Origin: CAWGYT01 sp963826795
Lineage (GTDB): Bacteria; Planctomycetota; Planctomycetia; Pirellulales; Pirellulaceae
DNA length: 64,000 bases
Assembly: GCA_963826795.1 (NCBI GenBank)
Contig: CAWGYT010000004.1
Location: 1 to 64,000 of the forward strand
Direction: 5' to 3'
The first letter of the stretch is position 1; every line of letters begins with the position of its first letter. Under the pieces are notes generated by a model that did not search any database, was not told the origin of the DNA, and worked only from the letters and a program-made list of their open reading frames with translations. Below, piece after piece: positions 7,799 through 16,285 of this stretch. The position numbers and the translations under genes were made by a program.

Positions 7799-8455
7799 AT
7801 GAATGACGACACCACGCACGCAAACAACGGTACTCGTGGCATCAGCCGGATCATAATCGCGTTGTCCGTAATCGCTCTCGGCGGCGCGGGCTTGTTCACC
7901 ATTTGGGGCGGAATGGGCACGGCATGTAACGCCGCCGAACGGGTCCGCTGCCAGGAAATCCTAAAATCCCTCTTCGCCACAATCGAAGATGACATTCAAA
8001 GCCCACACTCGGAACTTGACCGCGATGGGATCAGCTCGCATCTTCGGAATCTCGTTGTTAAGGCCGGCGACCAGTTACTCATTCACTCCGGACCGAATCG
8101 AAGCGTCCTTGACGCGTATGCTTTCTCGCCGAATCTTGATGTTGCTTCCTCAGACGATGTGTTATTAAGCGTATTGGTGTGCGACATACCGGGCAACCAT
8201 GTGATGCACTTGGCCAACGGTCTTCGAGAACGCCGGCATGGCACAATCCAAGAACAGGCGTTACTTTTGCTGTCGAACGGACACGTCGCAGTGTGGGTTG
8301 GCAATTCAGACGAATACAAGAAATGGGTGGCTGACTTCGTGAATGGCAAAGGCAATCCGTTTCCGCCAGGAATGGAAGAACGTGTTCTCGATTACGCACA
8401 GCAGGTCGAGCCGCAAAACGTGACAGAACAATCGGATGAACGCGAGCCGGAATAA
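7799..8455 (+). CDS. Membrane-anchored hypothetical protein (cassette 10)
   Basis: A protein of 218 residues from ATG 7799 (a GTG at 7790 is also in frame). A single transmembrane helix near residues 18-37 (ISRIIIALSVIALGGAGLFT) precedes a soluble domain with NAAERVRCQEILKSLFATIE and a late aromatic segment HVAVWVGNSDEYKKWVADF. The general plan (helix, repeated charged helices, exposed beta end) resembles type II pilin-like planctomycete proteins but I see no cleavage motif. Its C terminus runs into attC 10 and shares the DEREPE ending with the DUF2442 cassette because the attC sites match. Confidence 0.55.
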   Translation: MNDDTTHANNGTRGISRIIIALSVIALGGAGLFTIWGGMGTACNAAERVRCQEILKSLFATIEDDIQSPHSELDRDGISSHLRNLVVKAGDQLLIHSGPNRSVLDAYAFSPNLDVASSDDVLLSVLVCDIPGNHVMHLANGLRERRHGTIQEQALLLLSNGHVAVWVGNSDEYKKWVADFVNGKGNPFPPGMEERVLDYAQQVEPQNVTEQSDEREPE

Positions 8456-8517
8456 ACCGGCTGGCTCGCTTCGCTCGGCAACGTCAACTCCCGGCCGCGT
8501 TATCCGAAACGTTACGA
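8420..8517 (+). other. attC recombination site 10
   Basis: R'' gtgacagaac exactly complements the cassette 10 start (gttctgtcac at 7754). The junction is G8511^T. Almost the same sequence as attC 3. Confidence 0.85.
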
Positions 8518-8855
8518 ATGAACGCATGCCCTTCAGCGCTGACGCGGTTGGGACGCGACGTGGCAGGGCGAAGGCACTTGATTCGCCTGAAGCCGCATTG
8601 AGATCTTCCTGCCCGCCAGGCTTCATTTGGATTCGTGTTTGGTCCGGACAACAGGTCGCCTGATGATGGCAACTGGGTGGCCCACTGACCGCTGGCTCAA
8701 CTCTTTCGGCCATCGCGACGCTTTGAATACCTGCGCCGCATGATGACCTTGCCCTTGGAGGCTCAACTCGCCCAACATTGATTCTCCTGTTCCGGCTCGG
8801 TATGCTCAAAACAGGAAGGAACATCTGGGTCGCCATGCTCGATCCAGACTGAAGA
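8511..8855 (+). repeat. 345-bp repeated cassette body, copy 2
   Basis: Same body as copy 1 with scattered substitutions. Its own attC is the one occupied by the second group II intron, and the right half of that attC differs from the attC of copies 1 and 3. Confidence 0.8.
8526..8663 (+). CDS. Small conserved cassette ORF, copy 2
   Basis: A 45-residue frame equivalent to that of copy 1 (MPFSADAVGTRRGRAKAL at the start). It differs at a few residues. Coding status is uncertain. Confidence 0.3.
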   Translation: MPFSADAVGTRRGRAKALDSPEAALRSSCPPGFIWIRVWSGQQVA

Positions 8856-8877
8856 CATTCGTAACAATTACGTGCAC
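8856..8877 (+). other. attC site 11, left half (split by intron)
   Basis: R'' cattcgtaac complements the cassette start at 8511; the site continues at 10965-11036. The right half matches that of attC 2 almost base for base. Confidence 0.8.
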
Positions 8878-10964
8878 GTGCGGACTGGAAATGGCTTGAT
8901 GGCAAGCGGGTGGGACTCCCGCCGGAGTAGCTCTTAGCCAGAGGCTCCGTATCGAGTGTTGCAGCGTGTCTATAAGAAGCGTGAAGCCGTAATGTTGGCG
9001 ACGTCTTCGAAGTGGCACGTTGAAGCGTACACAGAAAGGTAGTGAGGGTGAATCGACCGGGAGTGGCCTCTCGGCGATGAACGACATGAGCTCCGAAATT
9101 TTGTACCTGTTGGACCCTGCCCAAGGCCTGTTCACGCTGGAAGGCAATATCTCTCACCGCGATCCGGCAAGCTGTGAGAGAAGGCCCGGAGTCGCTCGTC
9201 CGCTCGCGCTAGACACGATGTCATCAAGGCAACCAGTGAGACCCTGTGGTTCTTGTTCGACTCAGGACACACCTGTCATGAGCGAACGAGTATGCCCGAC
9301 AAGCCTAATCAGCGAGGACGGCAAATGACTCTCAGGGAGTCGGATGGCCGAATAGTACCGCTGAAATCCGGCCACCAGTCGGATGGAACGAAGCCGAGTA
9401 ATATCGGTGCAGGGAAGGCGGCCAGGCCAATACGTGATCCAGACCGGGCACCGCCCGTACTCAGAGACGGACCTTCGGTGATAACTCGGCTGGATCACAT
9501 CCACCAACGAGCGGTCACGCAACCGAACGCGGTTTTCAACAACCTGTTCTCGCTGCTCAACGAAGAGTTGCTGTGGCATGCGTTCCGCCGACTGAAGCGA
9601 GGCAAGGCACCGGGAGTCGATGGTGTCACGCTTGAAGACTACGAAGTGAATCTGCGAGACAACTTGCGGAATCTTCTTCAGCGACTTCATCGCGGCAGCT
9701 ATCGACCTCAGCCCAGCCTGCGTAAGAACATTCCGAAAGGCAATGGGAAGACGCGGCCGCTGGGCATCGCCTGTGTGGAAGACAAGCTCGTTCAGCGAGC
9801 TGTCGTCATGATCCTGGAGCAAATCTACGAAGTCGATTTCCATGACACTTCGTATGGCTTTCGCCCCCGGCGATCATGCCATCAGGCGTTATCGGTGCTC
9901 GGTCAGAACATAGCGACTCGGAAAGTGAACTGGATCTCGGACGCGGACATCAAAGGCTTCTTTGATACCGTGTGTCACGAGCGACTCGACGAACTGCTGC
10001 GAATTCGCATCAGCGACCCGAAGCTGCTCGCCCTGATCGGCCGCTTTCTGAAAGCCGGTGTGATGATCGAAGGTCAGCGTTTCGACACCGAAGACGGCGT
10101 GCCGCAAGGTTCGAGTCTCTCCCCGTTGCTCGCCAACGTGTATCTGCATTACGTTCTGGATCAATGGTTCGAACGCGATGTGAAACCACGGATGCGAGGC
10201 GAAGCGTCTCTGATCCGGTACGCCGACGATTTTATCGTCGGCTTCGAACTGGAATCGGATGCGGTGAGATACCAAACGGTGTTGCCAAAGCGACTGGCTC
10301 GGTTTTCGTTATCTGTCGCCGAGGACAAAACCAAGTTGATTCGTTTCGGTCGTTTCGCACGTCGCGATTGCCAGCGACGGGGTGAAGGGGCTCCGCAAAC
10401 GTTCGACTTCCTCGGATTCACTCATTACTGCGGGACGAGTCGCGCAGGTCGCGTCAAACTGAAAAGGAAGACGTCGACGAAGAAGCTCCGATTGAAACTG
10501 CTGGACCTGAACCGCTGGTTCTGGAAGCAGCTGGAAACTCCGATCGGTGACATGTGGCACACGCTGAACGCGAAGCTTCGCGGGCACTATCAGTATTACG
10601 GCATCAATGATAACTGGCCGCTGCTGATGGCATTCCGTGATCACGCTCGCCGAATGGCGAAGCGTCACATCAGCCGCCGGAGCCAAAACAGCTACTTCAG
10701 CTGGCCGAAGTTCAACGCATTTCTGGAGCAAAACCCGCTGGCGTCTCCACAACGGTTGACGGACCTGATCGCAATGTCTCGCGGAAGGAGTGCGGTGGAC
10801 AAGTAACGGCCGGGAGCCGGATGCGTTAACGGCGCACGTCCGGATCTGCGAGGGGGCGACCTCAATTGTGCATGGATCAAATCTTGTGACACCACCAGAG
10901 GAAACGGGTGGCAAACAGGGAACACAAACCGTATCCTAAACACGAGAGACTAGCCCTACTCTCC
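8878..10964 (+). mobile_element. Group IIC-attC intron, copy 2
   Basis: A 2087-nt repeat of copy 1, shifted by exactly 7576 bases throughout; every translated frame across the element matches. It lies between gtgcac and cggagc of an attC, the same position and orientation as copy 1. Domain V is at about 10812-10846 and domain VI follows it. Confidence 0.85.
9253..10806 (+). CDS. ltrA: Group II intron reverse transcriptase/maturase (copy 2)
   Basis: A 517-residue protein identical to the copy at 1677-3230, with the same RT motifs including RYADDFIV and a maturase domain but no endonuclease. Identity of both protein and nucleotide sequence implies a recent retrohoming event within the array, or gene conversion or unequal exchange between attC sites. 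Confidence 0.93.
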   Translation: MFDSGHTCHERTSMPDKPNQRGRQMTLRESDGRIVPLKSGHQSDGTKPSNIGAGKAARPIRDPDRAPPVLRDGPSVITRLDHIHQRAVTQPNAVFNNLFSLLNEELLWHAFRRLKRGKAPGVDGVTLEDYEVNLRDNLRNLLQRLHRGSYRPQPSLRKNIPKGNGKTRPLGIACVEDKLVQRAVVMILEQIYEVDFHDTSYGFRPRRSCHQALSVLGQNIATRKVNWISDADIKGFFDTVCHERLDELLRIRISDPKLLALIGRFLKAGVMIEGQRFDTEDGVPQGSSLSPLLANVYLHYVLDQWFERDVKPRMRGEASLIRYADDFIVGFELESDAVRYQTVLPKRLARFSLSVAEDKTKLIRFGRFARRDCQRRGEGAPQTFDFLGFTHYCGTSRAGRVKLKRKTSTKKLRLKLLDLNRWFWKQLETPIGDMWHTLNAKLRGHYQYYGINDNWPLLMAFRDHARRMAKRHISRRSQNSYFSWPKFNAFLEQNPLASPQRLTDLIAMSRGRSAVDK

Positions 10965-11128
10965 CGGAGCGACCAGCTGGTGCGGCTTCCCGTGGAGGCG
11001 TTACTGGCGGTCGCCCGGTGACGATTGGCGTTCGCCCACTAAGATCGGTTTCAAGGAACTTTTGCTGTGGTTCTTCTGTCAAAAGCTACTCTCAACCGAC
11101 ATGCCGCAAACGCCAGGACGGGTTCCCG

Positions 11129-11656
11129 ATGAAACTACCGCAATTTGCTCTTTGCCTCATATTCCTTGGATGCAGTCTATCGCTCGCTCAGGATACTCTC
11201 AATGAACCGGGATTTGCTGGACCGACGAAGGATGTGACCTTCCGTGTGCTTTGGTTGATCGAGTCCGACGATGAGAACCGCATCGCTTACGGCGGACCTG
11301 CTCGCGAAGGCTTGACTGCTGCAGGCTACGGTCGCTTAGTTCCGGCTGGTTCCGCCGCCGGCATGATCAGTGTCGGGCAGCACGCGAATGTTGCTGGATC
11401 ATCTCGCTACGGCCAAATGTCGGTGGTCGTATCCCTGCTGAATACCACCGAGCATGATGAATTGCAAATCAAAATCAACCTGCAGTCAAAGAATCGCTCA
11501 CCCATGTCGATCGATACCACAGCTAGAGCCCCACTCGGGCGCTGGTTCCTCATTGGCGGCGCTGATTCCCGGGTTGGATTGCCACTACACGCGGACGATG
11601 GCAAGCGTGCTGTTGCAGTAATGAGAATCGATGATGGTGTTGTACTTCTCGACTGA
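11129..11656 (+). CDS. Secreted hypothetical protein (cassette 12)
   Basis: A protein of 175 residues with a signal peptide (MKLPQFALCLIFLGCSLSLA, cleavage before QDTL). The mature part is beta-rich: VTFRVLWLIESDDENR, a Gly/Ala loop with GLTAAGYGRLVPAGSAAG, then QMSVVVSLLNTTEHDELQIK. It ends with a conserved-looking VAVMRIDDGVVLLD. It may be a secretin-like or BON-like fold, but I recognise no family. The start at 11129 is chosen for the signal peptide; the frame is open from 11018 inside the attC. Confidence 0.6.
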   Translation: MKLPQFALCLIFLGCSLSLAQDTLNEPGFAGPTKDVTFRVLWLIESDDENRIAYGGPAREGLTAAGYGRLVPAGSAAGMISVGQHANVAGSSRYGQMSVVVSLLNTTEHDELQIKINLQSKNRSPMSIDTTARAPLGRWFLIGGADSRVGLPLHADDGKRAVAVMRIDDGVVLLD

Positions 11657-11677
11657 GAGCAGATTTTTGGACGCATT

Positions 11678-11770
11678 GGGCGAACCATGGGATGCAACGG
11701 AGCGGCGGTGGCATGGTTTTTCGTGAGCTCAATGTCAACTCCCGCCGCCCGCTGATCCCGGTCGTTCGCT
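11678..11770 (+). other. attC recombination site 12
   Basis: R'' gggcgaac complements the cassette 12 start (gttcgccc at 11030). The junction is G11764^T. The arms gcaacggagcggcgg and ccgccgcccgctg pair. Confidence 0.85.
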
Positions 11771-11786
11771 GCGATAAAATGGTGCG

Positions 11787-12272
11787 ATGGAAACTGTCTA
11801 CATCGAAACGTCTATCGTAAGCCACTCCACCGCGTGGCCAAGCCCAGACCCGGCCACTGCGGTTCTCCAGGATCAAGCCAAACGCTGGATGAATGAACAG
11901 CGTTCCCTCTACGACGTCGTGACTTCGCAGTTGGTCCTCGACGAGGCTGCCATGGGTGACGCCGATGCCGCTGCTAGACGGTTGAAGATGCTTGACGGGA
12001 TTCCCGTATTACCTGCATATCCCGACGCCGACACTGTTGCTGACGAAATCATCAGCCGATCCATGATGCCGGCATCTGCAAGAATCGACGCCCTTCATGT
12101 GGCCTTGGCTGCCTTGGCCGGCGTACAATATCTGTTGACGCAAAACTGCAAACACATCGCCAATGCTCACGAGCTTCCTCGGCTGTACCGGCTGCTCGAT
12201 GAACTAGGCTTGTCGGGAATGCTGATATGCACGCCGATCGAATTCCTCGGGGGAAATGACGATGACTCGTAA
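11787..12272 (+). CDS. PIN-domain toxin, VapC-like (cassette 13)
   Basis: A 161-residue PIN-domain ribonuclease-type protein: METVYIETSIVSH with the first acidic residue of the site, a central helix with VTSQLVLDEAAMGD (second acidic cluster, about residues 50-59), and RIDALHVALAALAGVQYLLTQNCKHIANA with the third acidic Asp and the family's Asn-Cys-Lys-His motif. VapC-like toxins cleave RNA and are neutralised by the adjacent antitoxin. The next gene starts 16 nt before this one stops. Toxin-antitoxin pairs are typical stabilisers of long cassette arrays. Confidence 0.85.
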   Translation: METVYIETSIVSHSTAWPSPDPATAVLQDQAKRWMNEQRSLYDVVTSQLVLDEAAMGDADAAARRLKMLDGIPVLPAYPDADTVADEIISRSMMPASARIDALHVALAALAGVQYLLTQNCKHIANAHELPRLYRLLDELGLSGMLICTPIEFLGGNDDDS

Positions 12273-12486
12273 TGCCATACTCGACGAGCTTCACGCGGCA
12301 CGCCGAAAGCTCCTTGCAGATTACAATGGCGATACCGCCGCGTACCTGCGAGATGCACAAACCAGGCTAGAAGCATCTGGCCGACCGATCGCCGACCGCA
12401 AGCAGCGAACAATCCGATGCACCGGAGCGGCGAAGTCTGGCGAGTTAGCAGTGGAGAATCACTCGTCGCCGCCCGGTGATCGGTGA
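12256..12486 (+). CDS. Putative antitoxin of the PIN toxin
   Basis: A 76-residue protein; the recognisable part is residues 1-52, MTRNAILDELHAARRKLLAD then a Tyr-Leu-Arg-Asp-Ala-Gln helix, similar to small proteins found after this PIN subfamily. The remaining residues come from the attC sequence. The gene order toxin then antitoxin is reversed relative to classic vapBC, as in other PIN pairs of this kind. The antitoxin role is inferred from position. Confidence 0.65.
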   Translation: MTMTRNAILDELHAARRKLLADYNGDTAAYLRDAQTRLEASGRPIADRKQRTIRCTGAAKSGELAVENHSSPPGDR

Positions 12487-12494
12487 CGTTATGA
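12402..12494 (+). other. attC recombination site 13
   Basis: R'' gcagcgaac complements the cassette 13 start (gttcgctgc at 11764). The junction is G12488^T. Confidence 0.85.
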
Positions 12495-12832
12495 ATGAAC
12501 GCATGCCGTTCAGCGCTGACGCGGTTGGGACGCGACGTGGCAGGGCGAAGGCACTTGATTCGCCTGAAGCCGCGTTGAGATCTTCCTGCCCGCCAGGCTT
12601 CAGTTGGATACGTCTTGGGTCCGCACAGCAGGCTGCCGGATGATGAAAACTGGGTGGCCCACTGACCGCTGGCTCAACTCTTTCGGCCATCGCGACGCTT
12701 TGAATACCTGCGCCGCATGATGCCCTTCCCCTTGGAGGCTCAACTCGCCCAACATTGATTCTCCCGTTCCGGGTCGGTATGCTCAGAACAGCAAGGAACA
12801 ACTCGGTCGACATGCTCGATCCAGACTGAAGA
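12488..12832 (+). repeat. 345-bp repeated cassette body, copy 3
   Basis: The most divergent of the three copies, still 345 bp with no indel. It carries the ORF at 12503-12643. Confidence 0.8.
12503..12643 (+). CDS. Small conserved cassette ORF, copy 3
   Basis: A 46-residue frame corresponding to those at 6906 and 8526 with a changed C terminus (ends GSAQQAAG). Coding status is uncertain. Confidence 0.3.
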   Translation: MPFSADAVGTRRGRAKALDSPEAALRSSCPPGFSWIRLGSAQQAAG

Positions 12833-12925
12833 CATTCGTAACCAAGCCATGCACCGGAGCACGCGATCCGGCGTTTTTCAAATGGAACATCACTCGCGCG
12901 TGCCCGGTGATGGCCAGCGTTCGTC
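12833..12925 (+). other. attC recombination site 14
   Basis: R'' cattcgtaac matches the cassette start (gttatgaatg, one mismatch). The junction is G12919^T. Nearly identical to attC 8 and attC 17. Confidence 0.85.
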
Positions 12926-12941
12926 GAAGGGGCCTCGTGTA

Positions 12942-13634
12942 TTGAAATTCTCCAATCGTACGCTATTCGGTGTTGTCGTTTTGGTCGCCTTGATATGTGG
13001 CTGGTTTTCCACATGGCAACGGGCTGATCGAGAGCGCAGGAGGCACGAACAACGTTTACTCTACGCCGAGCAAGAACTCGAACGTGCAAGGGGCCAGGTT
13101 CGCGATCTAGCGCGAGCTAATCGGCCGGACCTGACACGTTCATTTTGGGAAGCCGAACTCGAAGGCGCGAATCTCACGAGAATGACGCTCACCAGCACAA
13201 GCAACGCATTTCAGCGGGCATCGTTCCGCAACTGCATGCTTGAAAACGCAACCCTGAAGGGAGGCGACGCTTCGTTTCAATTCGCGTGCTTTGATGATGC
13301 GATTCTTGCCCAAGCAAGCTTAACTGGAGGCGGTGCTTCGTTTCAAGAATCTACGTTCGTTAGAGCCGAACTCACTGGTGCCACGCTCACCGGGGGACCA
13401 GGCTCCTTTCAAAGTGCGTCCTTTGAGGACGCGATTCTGGTTGGTGCAAAACTGGTGGGGAGCTTTCAGGCCGCGAACATCAGTGGTGCGAAGCTTCAAG
13501 GAGCCGATATCTCGGCAATCAACTGCGACGACTTGGCCAGCTGTTACTTCAATAGTCCGCCAACCTACAATGCAGAGACTATGTTCCCGGAAGGCTTTGA
13601 CCCGACGGAGCAACTTTGGCGACGGGCCGAATAA
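12942..13634 (+). CDS. Membrane-anchored pentapeptide-repeat protein (cassette 15)
   Basis: A protein of 230 residues from a TTG start just before KFSNRTLFGVVVLVALICGW (transmembrane helix about residues 8-24). A coiled-coil-like charged stretch (about 27-58) follows, then a pentapeptide-repeat (A[D/N]LxX) right-handed beta helix from about residue 68 to 200: ELEGANLTRMTLTSTSNAFQ, ATLKGGDASFQ, ASLTGGGASFQ, ATLTGGPGSFQ, AKLVGSFQAANISGAKLQGA. The Gly-rich GGxxSFQ insertions recur three times. The repeats form a solenoid of unknown role. The frame is open upstream to 12849 but that part is attC. Confidence 0.75.
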   Translation: MKFSNRTLFGVVVLVALICGWFSTWQRADRERRRHEQRLLYAEQELERARGQVRDLARANRPDLTRSFWEAELEGANLTRMTLTSTSNAFQRASFRNCMLENATLKGGDASFQFACFDDAILAQASLTGGGASFQESTFVRAELTGATLTGGPGSFQSASFEDAILVGAKLVGSFQAANISGAKLQGADISAINCDDLASCYFNSPPTYNAETMFPEGFDPTEQLWRRAE

Positions 13635-13662
13635 CGCCCGCGGATCTGCAATGGCAAAACAA

Positions 13663-13754
13663 CGACGAACCAGCGGATGCACTGGAGTCGCCGATCCAGT
13701 CGAAATCGTATGGTAAGATCATTGGCGGCGACCCAGTGATCCGAATCGATATCC
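13663..13754 (+). other. attC recombination site 15 (variant R')
   Basis: R'' cgacgaac complements the cassette 15 start (gttcgtcg). The R' is degenerate (GATATCC instead of GTT...), with the junction near G13748. Cassette 16 keeps this variant in its own R''. Confidence 0.7.
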
Positions 13755-13764
13755 AGCAAATCAG

Positions 13765-14595
13765 ATGCGTCACTCGGTCACATACATCGCACTGCTGCTG
13801 ATCGCCATCGTCGGTTGCGACACCGACCGCGTGTCAACATCACAGCCCGCGCCCGAACCTAAGAGTCGCGTTGTTTTCCGCGCTGAAGATGGCCGCGAAT
13901 TGACAGCTGATGACGTTGCCGACGCCACAGGAACATTCGAGTACGAAATCGTGAGCACCAACGACATCCCCGACAAAGCGAACGAACTTCATCAAAAAGC
14001 ACGGCAATTGGGCGCTGCAGGCGAATACGAACAAGCGATTGACCTTCTCTCGCAGGCCCAATCACTTGCACCTGATTGGCCGTATCCTACATACGATATG
14101 GCATTCACTTACCTGCTGATGAAGGATTTCAAAAAAGCCCGTGAGTGCTATGAAAAGACCGTCAAATTGTCACCACGAGGTTTCTTTACGGCCCTGACAG
14201 CCCTCGACACGCTTAACCGAGAAGCAAGCGGTGATTTCCCCGAAGGCACTTACGCAGCGTATATGTCACTTGAATGGATCGACGACCCCGAACAGAAAAC
14301 GAAAATGGTCAATGCGCTGATCGAACGATTTCCACAGTTCGCCCCAGCGTGGAAAGAATACGCACTGCAATGTGACGACTCATCAGAGAAACTGGACGCG
14401 ATCGAAAAAGGTCTGGCTGCAAATCCAGATGCCGAAACCAAAGGCATGTTGCTCATCAACAAGGCGCTCACGCTCAATCAGCAGGGCGATAAACAGGCGG
14501 CCAAAGAAATCTTGGGGAATCTCGCACTTGATTCGAATACAACTTTCGCCAATGAACACTTGGCCAAACAAACGTTGGCAATGGTTGCCGAATAG
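13765..14595 (+). CDS. TPR lipoprotein (cassette 16)
   Basis: A 276-residue lipoprotein: signal MRHSVTYIALLLIAIVGC with lipobox and Cys18, a linker, then tetratricopeptide-like helices from about residue 70 (ANELHQKARQLGAAGEYEQAID; WPYPTYDMAFTYLLMKDFKK; a further C-terminal pair near residues 225-265). TPRs mediate protein contacts. It is anchored to a membrane, presumably facing the periplasm. Single gene in the cassette and one of the larger cargo genes. Confidence 0.8.
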   Translation: MRHSVTYIALLLIAIVGCDTDRVSTSQPAPEPKSRVVFRAEDGRELTADDVADATGTFEYEIVSTNDIPDKANELHQKARQLGAAGEYEQAIDLLSQAQSLAPDWPYPTYDMAFTYLLMKDFKKARECYEKTVKLSPRGFFTALTALDTLNREASGDFPEGTYAAYMSLEWIDDPEQKTKMVNALIERFPQFAPAWKEYALQCDDSSEKLDAIEKGLAANPDAETKGMLLINKALTLNQQGDKQAAKEILGNLALDSNTTFANEHLAKQTLAMVAE

Positions 14596-14687
14596 CTGGA
14601 TATCAACGCGTTGCACGCGAGCGGGCGGCAACGTCGGTTTTGAAGTCAACATCAAACGCGTGCGCCGCGTGAACTGGGTCGTTCGTC
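14596..14687 (+). other. attC recombination site 16
   Basis: R'' ctggatatcaac complements the unusual cassette 16 start (gatatccag). The junction is G14681^T. The compensated change shows that R'' and R' halves move as a unit with the cassette. Confidence 0.8.
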
Positions 14688-14717
14688 AGTCACACTCCAC
14701 CAACGGATGATTGACAC

Positions 14718-15083
14718 ATGCAACCCTCATCGCGAACACCCGAAGGCGACAACAACACCTGCCGCGTTTGCGGTCATGCAGTTCGCATCGAACCATCCAC
14801 GCCGCCCGGTGACGCGCCGTGCCCACACTGCGGAGCCTTGTTGTGGTTTGTAGGCGACGCAATTGATTCAATGGACGCCCGACGAGCGGCCCTTCTGTGG
14901 CAGCGAGCGAACGCCGCGATCGACGCCAATGATTTCCGTGTTGCAAGACAACGGCTGCAACGTGCGATTGCCCTCGATCGAGCCAATACCGTATTCAAAG
15001 AGACGCTCGCCCACGTAGAATCTCGACTGTTGGAAGCAGGTCGGCGTAAACGCCGCCGACGTGCGCGGCGACAGCCAAGCTGA
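14718..15083 (+). CDS. Zinc-ribbon protein with TPR-like tail (cassette 17)
   Basis: A 121-residue protein with two Cys pairs, CRVC at about residues 15-18 and CPHC at about 35-38, forming a zinc ribbon. They are followed by a helical hairpin (LLWQRANAAIDANDFRVARQ / LQRAIALDRANTVFKETLAH) like one TPR unit, and an Arg-rich tail. The ribbon-plus-TPR plan is common in planctomycete cassettes, but I do not know a specific role. Confidence 0.65.
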   Translation: MQPSSRTPEGDNNTCRVCGHAVRIEPSTPPGDAPCPHCGALLWFVGDAIDSMDARRAALLWQRANAAIDANDFRVARQRLQRAIALDRANTVFKETLAHVESRLLEAGRRKRRRRARRQPS

Positions 15084-15187
15084 GATGCCTACCGTTGGTT
15101 TTGTCCGAAGACGTTACGTCGGACCGAAAGCGTAGGTACAATGGGCAACGCCACACGAGATAATTGGAGTCAATCCGGGCCGAATAG

Positions 15188-15280
15188 ACTGACGAACCAA
15201 GCCATGCACCGGAGCACGCGATCCGGCGTTTTTCAAATGGAACACCACTCGCGCGTGCCCGGTGATGGCCAGCGTTCGCC
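15188..15280 (+). other. attC recombination site 17
   Basis: R'' actgacgaac exactly complements the cassette 17 start (gttcgtcagt at 14681). The junction is G15274^T. The 110 bases between the zinc-ribbon stop and this site hold nothing recognisable. Confidence 0.85.
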
Positions 15281-15308
15281 GACTTGAATCCAAGGGCATC
15301 CGCACGCA

Positions 15309-15415
15309 TTGAAACGCTTTCATCCAATTTCCATCACTGCGGTCGGCATTGCCGCATTCCTTGCGTGGGCGTGGATCGGAATGTCCTCTATGGACTACAG
15401 CACTACTTCGGCCGG
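15309..15415 (+). pseudogene. 5' fragment of cassette 18 gene, cut by IS66
   Basis: The first ~35 codons (MKRFHPISITAVGIAAFLAW, one transmembrane helix) of a membrane-anchored protein, cut at about 15410-15416 by the IS66 remnant. The likely 3' part lies after the IS at about 16690-16850, in two frames: GGYISPYLPDADIPEDGVGY and CYHDTKTKTLYFVRRYSDP. The cassette ends at 15274 and 16944 confirm that the IS lies inside one cassette. Confidence 0.5.
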
Positions 15416-15814
15416 GGATGGACGACGGCGCCGGCCGGTCGAACTGCGTCGAGGCTTGTCCGTCGTTGCTTCGCCATCATCGGCTGCCGACGACGACAAG
15501 GCGTCCCGCCGTGGCGTTACGGCACTACCGCAAGCCGCGTTGGCCGTGTCATCGGTAGTGGATTCGGTCACGCATGACGACAGATCGTTGTCACATGGAA
15601 GCGTCGGAACGATGGGAGTGGCATGATGCGTTTCCGTGGCCTCGCCCTCATCCTCCCACGGGTCGGCAATGAATCGTTCGCGTTTTGTGCCGTACAGCTC
15701 ACGCTCCAGCTCGGCAATGCGAGCTCGCAATTCATCGATCGTTTCGTAGAGTTCCAGAATGAGCTGATGACATGCTTCCACCGTCTGTGGAAGATCGATC
15801 CGTCGGGTCGACAT
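15395..15814 (-). pseudogene. tnpC: IS66 transposase TnpC, N-terminal fragment
   Basis: The first 139 residues of an IS66 transposase, normally about 500: MSTRRIDLPQTVEACHQLIL, a leucine-zipper-like region (IDELRARIAELERELYGTKRE), and a Ser/Thr/Ala linker leading to GRRRRPSP. The zinc-binding and DDE domains are absent. It stops where cassette sequence begins. Confidence 0.8.
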
Positions 15815-15915
15815 TCGCTTGGCTCCTGTCCTCTGCGGCGGAGCCAATAAGAAGGCCCGCCATGTCATGAAGTACGTGGCGGGCCCAGCGATGGTTGACA
15901 CAAATGCAAATGATT

Positions 15916-16284
15916 TTATGTGGCGATGCCAGCAACGTGGCGATATCGCAGCCGCTGACGAACGGACGACAGATCGATTCCATCCAAGATCATCGACAGT
16001 TGAGAAGGCGTCAGCTCGATTCCGCCATCGTCGGTCGTCGAAAGCTGCGGCAGTTGAAACGTGCCTCGTTCGAGCTGACGATACCAGATCCACCAGCCGC
16101 TGCCGTCCCAATGCAAGATCTTCAGCATGTCGCGTCGCTTGTTGACGAACACAAACAGATGACCCGAAGCAGGGTCTTGATGGAGCACGGCTTCCGCGAG
16201 CACGATCAACCCGCGAAAACTCTTTCGCATGTCGGTCGAATCCTTCGCCAGGAAGACCTTGGTCTGAGGTGAAAGCAGGAACAT
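15916..16284 (-). CDS. tnpB: IS66 accessory protein TnpB
   Basis: A protein of 122 residues, the usual length of TnpB: STDMRKSFRGLIVLAEAVL, then SGHLFVFVNKRRDMLKILHW and DGSGWWIWYRQLERGTFQLP, all diagnostic. The role in IS66 transposition is required but not understood. The start at MFLLSPQTKVFL (16284) is preferred to the longer open frame. Confidence 0.92.
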   Translation of the reverse strand: MFLLSPQTKVFLAKDSTDMRKSFRGLIVLAEAVLHQDPASGHLFVFVNKRRDMLKILHWDGSGWWIWYRQLERGTFQLPQLSTTDDGGIELTPSQLSMILDGIDLSSVRQRLRYRHVAGIAT

Positions 16285-16285
16285 G

